64,000 nucleotides of DNA. It comes from Anaspis maculata. Its lineage: Eukaryota; Arthropoda; Insecta; Coleoptera; Scraptiidae. The stretch spans positions 42,121,745-42,185,744 of the forward strand of contig OX421962.1 in assembly GCA_949128115.1 (NCBI GenBank). The letters run 5' to 3'. The notes beneath the pieces are model-generated. The model had not been told where the DNA came from. It ran no database searches and saw nothing but the letters and a program-made list of their open reading frames with translations. A program made the translations under genes and the position numbers. This document shows, one piece after another, positions 47,511 through 59,100 of the stretch; the first letter of the stretch is position 1, and each line of letters opens with the position of its first letter.

Positions 47511-47885
47511 CGAAAGCGCTGAAGAGCCATGTTGAAGAGAAAATTTTTAAATGCAAGTTAAAGTTAGTCTTCTGCAATGCAAGTTAGTCATCTTGCATTG
47601 CAAGTTAACATCATGCAGTGCAAGTTGGTACCTATATTGTATTGCACTCATTGCAGAATACTAGCTGGCATTGCAGGATAATAACTTGCATTGCAGGATA
47701 TTAACTTGCATTGCATGATACTACCTATAACTTGCATTGCAGGATGCCAACTTGCATTGCAGAATAGGTACTTATAAACTTGCATTGCAGGATATCAACT
47801 TGCATTGCAAGATAAGAAGTTGTATTGCAGAATATTAACTTGCACTTGAAAATTATTTGTTCAGCATGGCCCTTCAGCGCTTTCG
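47511..47885. mobile_element. TIR element carrying a CTTGCATTGCAGGATA minisatellite
   Basis: Ends CGAAAGCGCTGAAG and CTTCAGCGCTTTCG, next to TA on both sides, enclose about a dozen imperfect 17-25-base units built on AACTTGCATTGCAGGATA. It lies just upstream of TXNDC5. Units differ in spacing, so the array has expanded unevenly. Confidence 0.8.
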
Positions 47886-47989
47886 TATCTTGCCCTTACC
47901 GAAAAGGAAATGTTCAAGTGTAGTCATGTTCTTTTTTTATGGTAAATTAATAATAATATTGTGGCTAGGTATTCATCCCTTTGAGAACT

Positions 47990-48438
47990 TGGCCCACAAA
48001 GCGGAAGATTAGAACTTCCGTTTTTTGTATCCACTACCCGTTTGTCGCGGACCCCTGGAGACCCAAGGTGATGGGGTATAGGAATCACGCCTTAGACAAC
48101 CGCCTTATTACCCCTTGTTCACACAGAACGCAGGTACCCAATTATTTAAAGTGACTGGGTTGGTCGCTTGCCGGAAAGGTTGACGACAGCAGTAAATTTT
48201 TCATCACTGCTGCCGCGTGGTATCGAACTCACTACTTAGATACTTGGGAACTTACGGCTCGATACCAAGTTGGGGCTGAGACCATCGTAAGTCAGGTTAC
48301 CATAGCAACGGCGGATACCAACCAATCAAACCGCTGTATTTGGCGAGTTACGCCGTCCCAAACTTTGCGCCTGCAACTTGGTATCGAGCCCTTAGGTTCG
48401 CAGTCCAGCGCTCCAACCGCTGAGCTACCGCCGGCTCG
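47990..48438 (-). mobile_element. tRNA-headed SINE, interrupted
   Basis: On the minus strand the head reads GGCGGTAGCTCAGCGGTTGG (box A) and, after an insertion, GAGTTCGATACC (box B, 48230-48219). These are the internal promoter boxes of polymerase III SINEs. The body and tail boundary at about 47990 is approximate. The element is split by the MITE at 48255-48391. Confidence 0.72.
48255..48391. mobile_element. Harbinger-like MITE inside the SINE, copy 3
   Basis: Ends CGGCTCGATACCAAGTTG and CAACTTGGTATCGAGCCC are flanked by TTA (48252-48254 and 48392-48394). Removing it restores an uninterrupted tRNA-like head between box A and box B. Confidence 0.9.
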
Positions 48439-48489
48439 GTTGATTGATAACGCTGATTAATAACACACGTCAAGTAATATCTAAATTAC

Positions 48490-48495
48490 TTTATT
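48490..48495 (-). other. Poly(A) signal of glucosidase II beta
   Basis: Minus-strand AATAAA lies about 255 bases past the stop codon, giving a short 3' UTR. Confidence 0.6.
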
Positions 48496-48749
48496 ATAGA
48501 AACTGATAACAAAACTCTCAATTTCTCACTTCCCACATTACACAAATCACACTATTTTTCACCTGGATGAACATAATCGTAAATTATTTACAATCAATAC
48601 TAATAAATCAACTAAAGAAATGTATGATAATAATTATAAAGTAATAGGTACGCTATCTTGGAATTATTACTGTTGTTCTTCATCATGTAAAAATTTCATA
48701 CAAACATCTACCCGTGTTTATACAAATATAAAATTATTGTTGAATGCTA

Positions 48750-51700
48750 CTACAATTCGTCGTGCAATTCATCACCGTTCTCACCATTTAAATCAGTACA
48801 AACCGCCGGAGTCGTGAACTCAAACAGGTACTCGCACCTATTTGGTTCCGAGACGGCGGTCACTTTGTTGTCCGTGCCACACGACAAGCGCACCTGGCTG
48901 GACCTCTGCGGCCCGTTCCAGCACGACTGTCCTCGATCGTACATCATGGCCCCATACCTGTTCTCGTCCGGTCCGTTCCACTTGCCCCAGGTGCCCAGTC
49001 TGGTCTCGGCCGATCCGGCTTTTGGCTGCTGTGTGGTCTTGTCGAACGGACACAGCTTGTAGACGTACTCGTGGTCGTAGTACTCAAAGCACTCGCCTTC
49101 TAGCGTGGCGAACTCCTCCTCAGGACCAAAGTCCTTGTCGAGGTATTCGTTAATGTCTTTAATTTCATTTTCTATGTCTCTGACCGACTTTTCCGCTTGA
49201 GCAAGTGAATTCCGCGCCGCCACGGCTTGATCCACCAGTTTTTGCGTCTCATCGTCGTAGATGATCGACGATGACCCTTCTGCCTGTTGTTCCTCGGCAT
49301 GGTACGGTTCTGGCTCTTCGTTGTCCTCGTCTTCGTCACCTTCTTCGTACTGGCCTGTGTTGAAAAATGAAAAATGTGTCTTTAAAGTCTTGTAATAATA
49401 ACAGTAGGTACATTATACACGAAGGTTAAGAAAGTATTATTTGAGCTAAAGCGCCAGAGCTGAGGGATCTAGGGCGCTGAAGCTATAATGGTTTCATCAA
49501 CCGTGGTTTATCCATTTTCCTATGACCTCAATATTCACTCACTAAAGTGTCACATTCTCTCACTTAAAAGGGGACTGTGGGTAAAAATTTGTGTCAATTT
49601 TAAAATTTATATAGCTGCGGGATGGCTTTAGTTGATTTTTAGTCAAAATCGCATCGAAAAATTCCAAGCCGTTACGAAGTTACCGTAAATTTTGTGGGCT
49701 GATTATGACGTCATACTGCGCACCGGAAAGGACAGGTCGGCAGGTCAAGGCACCACGCCAACAATTACTAGACCTTTATAAAATGAAACAAGTTTACCAA
49801 ACGGTAGACGCAGGTCATTTGACTTTAATTTCAAAGTACGGTGAACCAAATTTCAGTAGACATTTTTGAAAACATGATGGCGAAATCGCGAAGTCGCACT
49901 TCAATCATGTTTTTAAAAATGTCCACTGAAATTTGGTTCACCGTACTTTGAAATTAAAGTCAAATGACCTGCGTCTACCGTTTGGTAAACTTGTTTCATT
50001 TTATAAGGGTCTAGTAATTGTTGGCGTGGTGCCTTGACCTGCCGACCTGTCCTTTCTTTTCCTTGTGGGCAGTATGACGTCATAATCAGCCCACAAAATT
50101 TACGATAACTTCGTAACGGCTTGGAATTTTTCGATGCGATTTTGACTAAAAATCAACTAAAGCCATCCCGCAGCTATATAAATTTCAAAATTGATAATTG
50201 GGTCAAATAACACAGTTTTCTGTCAGTTCCAGTAACCTTATTCTTTGGAAGAAAATTACCATTTAGGTCTCTTTTGAAAGCTACAGTAATGGTCTTCAAC
50301 GTAACGAGCTGAAATTTTAAATTTTTGATTTTTTTTTTATTGAAGTCGAAAAATGCCCCAAATCTGGCGAAAATTCTGGAGTGAAATTTTATTGCTGTTT
50401 CCGAATTGATTGCTCTATAATATACCGAAAGTCCCAAAAACTCCCAAGACTTTTATGCAAGAGGCAGTCAAAGTGCAAAAAGCGCTGACGTCTATTTCTT
50501 TCGACGCTACGTCACTGAAGTATTGGACGTACACGGTAGTTTGCCATCAACCTTTTATGAGTTTTTTTTATAAAAACAGAACAGACGGGTTTTCGGGCAT
50601 TTGATCCCTTTTTTGTTTAAAAAAAATTTCACACAGTACACAGTTCGATTTTCTTTTCAGTGGAAACGTTCAAGTGCTAATAATTCAACAGCCGTGCTGT
50701 TTGGCCCCCACAGCCGGGGTGCCAATCCCGTTGAAAATGATTAATGGCAAGTGTGCTATTTTGTTTCCCAATTTTAGGCTTTTTTTTTTCTCCAAAAATT
50801 TTGCCAATTTCAGGAGATTGGCTCAAAGTTGACGAATCCATAACAGGGCTATGTCCGTTTGTTTTTCACGCATTATCGTCCGAATAATGTCTCTTCACTG
50901 CAATGGTAACTTTTGTTCCATTAGTGCATAGGAAAATGCATGGAAAAGGGGTCTCATGCGGGGAAGAAAAATAGAATTCTGAATTCTAGAATTCTAGAAT
51001 TTCAAGAAATCCACAACAGGTCGCGGAAACAAAATGTCACCTTGGCACCCGCTATGGCAACATTGCAAGTACGCCTGACGTGGCAACAGCGCAATGCGCA
51101 TTCTTTTCGACGTTGAATTGACATAAGACCCTCGCGCCAGCGCATGATGGGGTGCCAAGGTACCGCTGTAGAGATTCGTTTGTTTTTGACAACACTAATA
51201 CAACTAAAGAAAATTGTGTTGATAAGTACTAGTGAAAATAATATTATACCATATGACCCATCAAGCAAAAAAAAAGAAAAACGTTGGGCATCCTGTCACT
51301 ATGCCATTGGAATATACGATTTTTTTACGCAGGACATTCAACTCTTTTTGGGGTAGACTATACATATAGCCCTAGGACAGGTCGCCCATCAAACCACTCA
51401 AGGCCCAAGTGCATGGAAGTTTTTGAGTTTCAAATTTACAACAAAAAAAAACATGCAATCTGTGAGAAACCACTCCTCAGTCTATTATGTTTAGGCTAGC
51501 CACTTAGCATCCTAGCTAGCCTAGCTACCTAGCATCATTTGCGACAAAAAAAAAGGGCAAGGACCCCATATGCATACATATTCAACAAAAGTTGAAGATG
51601 TACATATTTGTTATTTGTTATTATTTTTTTTTTTTGATAGCTGACCAATCGTCCTCAAATTCAACTGGTGTTGATGTACTTTACCGGGGATTTTGGTTTT

Positions 51701-52844
51701 CAATTATAAATGGTGCCTATGCAGTATTATGAAGCCAAACTGACCTTCTTCTTCGTCTTCATGCTGATCATCTCCCAAGTCTTCGGCCTCACCCTGGGGG
51801 GTTTCAGGCACCGGTGGTTTGAACAAGCCAGCATCCATCATTATGTAAGGCTTTATGTTAGGCCAAGCCACCTCTAAGAATTTTTCAACATCTACTGCTT
51901 CCTCATTACCCAAGAAGTACTGTGCCTCTTCCACAGAAACTGAAAAGATTTAAAAGAGTTAAACTCATTTCCATTTCAAATGTGTACAGCTCGAGCACCT
52001 TCTCCATTCTTATCCTTATCAAATGTTTGCCTTGTTTGCAGTTCACTGATATCTATGACTCCATCTTGATTCGAGTCAAATTTAGTGAACGTTTCCACAG
52101 CTTCTTCCCGATTCTTTGCAGCTTCCGCTTCAGCTTTTTTCTTCTTCTCCTCTTCTTCCAGCTTGCGATAGTACTCCAGGGCTTTATTTTCCAAAACTTC
52201 TATTTCATCTTTCAACGACTGCTTTTCGGTTTTGATTTTCACAGCCTCTTCTTTGTTTTTTTGCAGCTCGACTAGCTTTTCCTTTTTGTGCTGTTTCAAC
52301 TGGATACCTTCAGGGAAAAAATTCAGAGTACTGTGTGTAATATCAAAATATAGAGATACAAACCTCGCTGACTCAGTTCAGCTTTGAGCTGTTTGCCTTC
52401 TTTGATGACTTCAGCCAGTTTTTGGGCCTCTTCCCTTGCATGTCGCCCCAGCTGCAGGCAAACGTCTGAGCACCTCACTTTGGGGTTGGCGTACTCGTCG
52501 GTGCCATCACAGCAGTCACAGATTCCGTCGTTCACCCTGCTCGCGGGTAGGTTCAAGGGCTTGTGGCCGGCGTTTGTGCAGTGGAAGATTCCGTGGGGGC
52601 AGGCCGAGGTACCCGGCTCGTCGCTGGCGTCCGGGCAGTCACAGTAGTCGTCGTTCACTTGTGAAAACGGAATTGTTTTGCTATTGTCAAAGCACACAAA
52701 GTTCTGGCTTGGATTGTATAGAGACGCCCTCGACAGGGATACCCCACGGGGCCGTGGCACCTCCGCACATAAAATCTGGCATATTACCGCTAAATACACC
52801 AGCAAGGAACATTGGAGTTTCAAATTTTTGGTGAACGTCTCCAT
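48750..52844 (-). CDS. PRKCSH: Glucosidase II subunit beta
   Basis: Four exons (52844-52364, 52307-51999, 51939-51745, 49354-48750) give 529 aa, the size of the human protein (528). In order: signal peptide (LVYLAVICQILC core), two LDL-receptor-A-like Cys/Asp modules (NDDYCDCPDASDE, NDGICDCCDGTDE), a Glu/Lys-rich coiled coil, two EF-hand-like loops (DSNQDGVIDISEL, DKDKNGEVSVEE), an acidic region, and a C-terminal mannose-6-phosphate-receptor-homology domain (about 415-515) with LCPF, LGTWGKW, GQSCWNGPQRS and CEYLFEFTTP. The C-terminus is HDEL. It retains the catalytic alpha subunit in the ER and presents N-glycans for glucose trimming. The ATG at 52844 is preferred over one 105 bases upstream because it puts the signal peptide at the N-terminus. 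Exon 2 has a weak donor (GTGCTC). Confidence 0.96.
49355..51744 (-). other. Glucosidase II beta intron 3
   Basis: This is a 2.4-kb intron with a 600-bp palindrome at 49594-50196. The rest is AT-rich with no recognised exon. A TTCTGAATTCTAGAATTCTA run is at about 50976. Confidence 0.6.
49594..50196. repeat. 600-bp palindrome in intron 3
   Basis: Arms of about 285 bp begin TCAATTTTAAAATTTATATA and are nearly identical when reversed, including ATTATGACGTCATACTG and CTTGTTTCATTTTATAA blocks, with the centre near 49890 around a GCGAAATCGCGAAGTCGC-type core. High arm identity suggests a young element. Confidence 0.88.
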
Positions 52845-53135
52845 CGAGTCCAACCGGCACGACAACTTGACGCACTTGACGTTTGCTTGACATTCACTTG
52901 ATGGCATGACGGCCGTCACCGCGCCTGCGCAAGCCGAGGGACACGTCAATCATGCTAGTGATTTTTACGTTTCCCCCAAGGTCATCTGTCGTGTGTCAAA
53001 GTGAAAGATTGTGTCAAACTGTCAAATCACCTGACACCTGTCAGGATCCATCAGTGCTTCAACAACAATAATCTATCGGGATCATGCACATTTTTCAATA
53101 GAACTCGTCCGGTTACCATTATCAACTAAAATAAA
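52845..53135. promoter_or_regulatory. Shared head-to-head promoter region (GII beta / ADAM17)
   Basis: Only 291 bp separate the two divergent start codons, so both 5' UTRs and promoters must lie here. The part near glucosidase II beta is GC-rich with a CGCGCCTGCGCAAGC stretch (52920-52934) that resembles an NRF-1 site. No clear TATA box is visible in either direction. This is typical of bidirectional housekeeping promoters. Confidence 0.65.
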
Positions 53136-56100
53136 ATGAGAGCATCTCAACTGGCTTGGATTTTTGTCTACATTTATACAGCTAATGGTAAGCGGTTGAC
53201 ACCATTTTGAAATTTGGAAAAATGATAAGGAACTTTATTCACACAGCTTCAGTTTACAAGAACCTGAAGCATTTCGAGACGGTTCACGCAGACGACGTCG
53301 TCCACAAGATAATAAAAAGGGGGTTGAAAGAAAGCGACCATCCCTTTAATAAAATCAAAGAAGTTCACTTCAATACTCTGGGCAGAGACTTTCGATTGAT
53401 ACTCACGCCGAAGAGGAGCGTGTTGCATTCCAAATTCAAGGCGTACGCAGTCGACGGTGATGGGAAAGAAACCACTGTTCACATAGGTATGTTATGAAAA
53501 TGACTCATGTTAAATAATTACTGTTCTGAAATCAAAACATTCATGGTTTTATAGATCATGAAAATTTCTATGATGGTCGTGTGTTCGGTGAAACCAGTTC
53601 TCATGTCAATTTGCACATGGAAGACGGGGTTCTTACAGGAAACATTCATTTACCTGATGAAGTTTACCATATTGAGGTGAGTGAAACATTACTTCTTCCA
53701 ATGCATAATTAGAATTTCAGTGTGGCTGGACGTATTGTATATCATTGTATATCCACTGGCAATGAGCTTCCAAGAGTTGGAAAGGACTTCTACTTCCAGT
53801 AATAATTTTGAAATTGAAAACCACCAGTCTTTGTGTAGAAGAAGTTTGGGGGTAGTACCATTAGTTCCTTTGTGGTTCCTACCAAAATCCAAATCGTCTT
53901 GGGGACCTGAAAATGAATATACAGGTCATTCAAAAAACATGCCCACCCCAATTTTTCTAGAGATTGGTTAACGATAGCGAGTTGCGGCAAAGGCTGTTGG
54001 GCTCAGCTGCTTTTTTTTTTGGCCAAGTTTAATATGTCAACAAAAACAAAACTACTTCACCAAAACTCTGAGTACAAAGGCACCTCAAAATTTTGGACAA
54101 TTTTTTTCTCCACGGCACAACATTGAGTGATACGTCATTGAAAAGGCCTTAAAAAGTTCCCATGAACAAGTGCAAAAAGTTTCCGAAAATTTCCAGCGGT
54201 TTTCATTTTATGATAGAAGGTAACAATCTGGAAAAACACGTTTTTATGTATAAAACGAGAATCAATAAGAATTTTTTCAAACTGCAAACTGCTTTTTGAA
54301 CTCATCAAAGCGGTCAGTATGACGTGTAACTTGATATGCAATGTCTATGTTGAAATTTTGAGATTTTCCGAAATGAAGATTTTGATGGGTAAATTGAATT
54401 GCCTCAAAATTTTAAAGTAGTTATTGCATATTGAGTTACACATCATACTGACCGTTTTGATGAGTACCATCAAATGCAGTTTGCAGTTTGAAGAAATTTT
54501 CAATGATTCTCATTTTATGGGCTCTGTGCAACTGGACTGAAGCGCCAACTACCGGTGGAATGTGTCCCTGTAGTGAACGCCAGAAGCCCATAAGTTGCAC
54601 ATTGAAAAATGCAGTTTAATTTTTGATTTTTTTAAGCAAGAAACTGGTCATTGGTAGTTCAAAATCATTTATTTGAACGATGAGTTGTCGTTTTATCACT
54701 GCATGAAATTTGGTTCTATAAAAAGTATTGTCGGATTCGTGAATTTCAAATTATTGCAATCCTTTTGACAGGTACCTCACTTTTGAGTCGACCATCACGT
54801 AACTTCTGCTCAGAAAAGCAACTTGCTTTTTAATTCTGCACTTCAGAAGGACTTTGCATGGTGATTTTATGCTGTAATTGTCCTAACAAGCCCGACTGAC
54901 AAAGAAATTGTCAACACATCTACTGTTCCGAATGTTATACCAAGGGCACACAAGAAAGCTTAATGATCATTAACGATGGATCATCATTTAACTTCCCTTG
55001 CTGTCTTGCTGACCGCAGGGGAAACGTTACCACGTTTCGTGCTTAATGATCATTAAGCTTTCTAGTGTGTCCAGGGTATTAGGCGTTTAGTTGGGGGGGA
55101 AGGATCCTGTCTCGCGTGAACACCCCTGTACATAATATCTAATAATAATAATAATAATGAATATGATCATTGATCCGAAATAAACGCAATAATGCACATC
55201 GATTATTAAGTAACTTTTGAAAGCTCTTTGCACAAGTGCATCATATCAAATTCCTCGTTTGCAACAGCCAGCAACCGTAGGTGATATGCATTTGAAATTA
55301 TAAACCATTGTAATTTTAGCCATCATGGAGGCACATTCCTCATTTAGATAATCGAACAATGATAACATACAAACAGTCGGATGTGAAATTTAGCTGGGAC
55401 GATGAAAATGTCCCGGCCAATCAAGTCGGCCCTAGAGTATGCGGATACGTTAAGGAAGGCCAAGAGCTGGAAAGCGACAATGACTACGAAATTGAAGCTG
55501 ACCAATGGACTTCTAGCGAGCATAAAATTAATAAAAGGCAAGTCGATCAGTACGAGTACACCCCAACCAAGACCAGATGTCCGTTGCTTCTGGTGGCTGA
55601 CTATAGATTCTTTCAAGAAATGGGGGGGAGCAATACTAAAACTACCATAAATTACTTGGTGAGTCACTAATGGAAATAATCGTTACATTTTCATTATGTC
55701 TCCGATTTTTGTTTTTAGATAAGTCTCATCGATCGCGTCCACAAAATTTACAACGACACAATTTGGCAAGATGGAAGGCAAGAAAACGATGGATTCAAAG
55801 GGATGGGATTTGTGATAAAAAAAATTGTAGTCCACAGCGAGCCGACTAGGATAAAAGCCGGCGAAGCGCATTACAATATGATCAGAGAAAAATGGGACGT
55901 TAGAAATCTTCTAGAGGTAAAATCACTGGTTTAAGTGCATTGTGGTGTGAACACACTTGGTGTGAAACATGAGTGTGAACGCCTGTCATTCGCACAACTC
56001 ACTAATTTGTTTACAATCGCTAATGGTTGTGTAACACATTACGTTTTTATTTTGGGTTCGTCTAATTTGCTCATTATCATTTTTAGCTTTTTATCATTTT

Positions 56101-59100
56101 TTTTATTTGTTTTATTGAAGGTCTTTTCCCGCACTATCGAAAACAAGGACGCTTGTCTAGCACATTTGTTCACGCACCAAACGTTTCAGGCTAAAAACTC
56201 TGTAGTTTTAGGCTTGGCGTATATCGCTTCTCCGCGGCCCAGATCGCATGGAGGGATCTGTAGTAACGGTTGTAATTTTTATTTTTTCGTTTTTTAGATT
56301 TATTTCTTGGCACGTTTTCTGTTCAGTTTTCTCCTTCTGTTTTCTCTTATTTCACTGTTTTTGCAAATGCACAGTGTACTTATGTGAACTTTGTTACTAA
56401 TCCAAAGCTTGGTATAGGTCTTCAGCAGGGAATATACGCACAAAGACTTCTGTCTGGCTCACTTGTTTACGGATCTTAAGTTTGAAGGAGGAATTCTGGG
56501 ATTGGCCTATGTTGGCTCGCCTAGGCGTAATTCGGTGGGGGGCATCTGTACCCCAGGTATTTTCTGTGTTTATGGATGGTGTACTTCTTGTTCTTTTTGT
56601 TGGTGATTCTTTTTTCCTAGTTATTGTCGTTTTTACTTACTGTAGCATAAATGATTGAAGTCGCCTGTGAACGTCAAGAAACAGGCTACTTCAACGATAA
56701 CACGATAGAAATCTTCAGTTTTTGCATTGCTATGGTTGCTTTGGGAATGGAATAGTAACTTTATTGCATTATAGTGCGGGCGCTAAGAGCCAAAAACGGG
56801 ATGAACCTTGCAAATGGTGATGAAAGCATGAGATTCGGTACACGTACTCAGAATGAGCACCTCTCTTAGATAAGAGGTGGAGCCACGCCGAATTTTTACC
56901 GGAAGGGGGCTCGGGGGGCTCCTGAAAGTTGAAGGTGCTAGGGCTCCCACCAAACCGCTTATCAGTTCGTTTTATCAATTAAAGAGGAAACTCATGAATA
57001 TATCGTAAAAATTGACGACGTTTATCGCCTTGTCCCGGGAATTTTTCATGATGAAAAAAAATAAGTTCTTCGGCAGAACACACAAATTGGTTTTATTTTA
57101 TTTTCACCTACAAAGAATTAATAAGGAGATGTGCAACACCTTGATTCCCACAAATTCGTATACTCTGAATTCGTTTGTGGAGTCAAAATTTTGATGGTGT
57201 ATCTTCTTGAAGAGGGGCATTCCAAAGAGTAAGCTATTTTCAACACTAAGTTCAAACAGAATTTTTTCAATGTTCTGAATCGAAATTACTGAGTTCCTTC
57301 CAGGAATGCATACCCCGAACCGTTCTTTGAAAGTACCGCGTGCGATTGAACGTGGAGTAAGTCCTGAAACACTATCAGAATTTTTCTTCTGTGATGCTAC
57401 TATCCACTCTCGACCGGGGCAATTAGGTTCCTACACAGCATGCGCGGAGTGTATACACGATGCAGGGTATTTTCTCGGTTCCTTCAAATTTTTTATGATT
57501 GAAATTGTGTCATAATATTGAAATAACGTGTATACACTCCGCGCATGCTGTGTAGGAACCTAATTACCCCGGTTGAGAGTGGATAGTAGCATCACAGAAG
57601 AAAAATTCCGATAGTGTTTCAGGACTTACTCCACGTTCAATCGCGCGCGGTACTTTCAAAGAACAGTTCGGGGTATGCATTCCTGGAAGGAATTCAGTAA
57701 TTTCGATCCAGAACATTGAAAAAATTCTGTTTGAACTTAGTGTTGAAAATAGCTTACTCTTTGGAATGCCCCTCTTCAAGAAGATACACCATCAAAATTT
57801 TGACTCCACAAACGAATTCAGAGTATACGAATTTGTGGGAATCAAGGTGTTGTCCATCTCCTTATTAATTCTTTGTAGGTGAAAATAAAATAAAACCAAT
57901 TTGTGTGTTCTGCCGAAGAACTTCTTTTTTTTCATCATGAAAAATTTCCGGGACAAGGCGATAAACGTCGTCAATTTTTACGATATATTCATGAGTTTCC
58001 TTTTTAATTGATAAAACGAACTGATAAGCGGTTAGGTGGGAGCCCTAGCACCTTCAACTTTCAGGAGCCCCCCGAGCCCCCTTCCGGTGAAAATTCGGCG
58101 TGGCTCCACCTCTTATCTAAGAGAGGTGCTCATTCTGAGTACGTGTACCGAATCTCATGCTTTCATCACCATTTGCAAGGTTCATTCACCTAGTGCCCCC
58201 ACTATTATCTTTTCTTGTGTATCGCTAGAATTTGCCATTTTCGTCATTTACAATGCTAACTCAGTTCATGAAAATTGCAGAATATTTCAAAAACGGTTAC
58301 ACGCTTTACTTAAACTCGGGCTTGAGCTCGAGTCGGAATCACTATGGCCAAAGAGTCATCACCAGAGAAGCGGATTTGGTGACCGCTCACGAGTTTGGTC
58401 ACAATTGGGGCTCCGAGCACGACCCAGACATTCCAGAATGCTCACCAAGTGCTAGTCAAGGCGGATCGTATCTCATGTACACCTACAGTGTCAGCGGATA
58501 TGACGTCAACAATAAGGTACGTATTTTTTCTCTTGAATTGATAGGTCAGTTTCTAGTTCACAAAAAAAAGTAGCGAAGTCCTCACGGGGGTGGGTCTTAT
58601 GAGCGCATTTTCGGAGTGCAGATGAGTAGACTGTTCACTGTTACCTGCGAAGAGATTGTCCCCGAAAGTGCCACAAGAAATCATCAATCTTCATTGAAAC
58701 ACGTGTAGTCAAGAATAAATGAAAACACATCACCAAAATAATTATTCGGCAATCAATAATTTGTTGCTAATTTTCAAATTCATTTTCCATTTATTAATAA
58801 TTTTATTTTTCGGCAAAAAATGTCCCACAAGTAAGAATGCACAATATTGCGCGGAAGTGGCGCTCCGACACGGATGTCATGCGAACTAAGAAAACGGTGA
58901 CAAGTTATCATCGCGCATGTCCAGGGCCGCTATTCTTAAATCGTGTGAGAAAAGTTCCTGGGAGTAAAATACATTCCGCAGTACACTGATGTAGCGAATG
59001 TTGCTTAAAATTGTGGTTTTTAGGCAACTTTCGCTACAGAAATGTAGTACGGATTATATAAAACTGCCAGGGACTCTTCTCACACGATTGAAGAATAGCG

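Noticed and set aside
47550..47850. Regular repeats that could suggest a CRISPR array
   Set aside because: Units are tandem with no unique spacers, lie between transposon-like inverted ends, and the genome is eukaryotic.
48842..49153. 103-codon plus-strand frame rich in Arg and Ser
   Set aside because: Antisense to the MRH-domain exon of glucosidase II beta.
52436..52834. 132-codon plus-strand frame
   Set aside because: Antisense shadow of glucosidase II beta exon 1.
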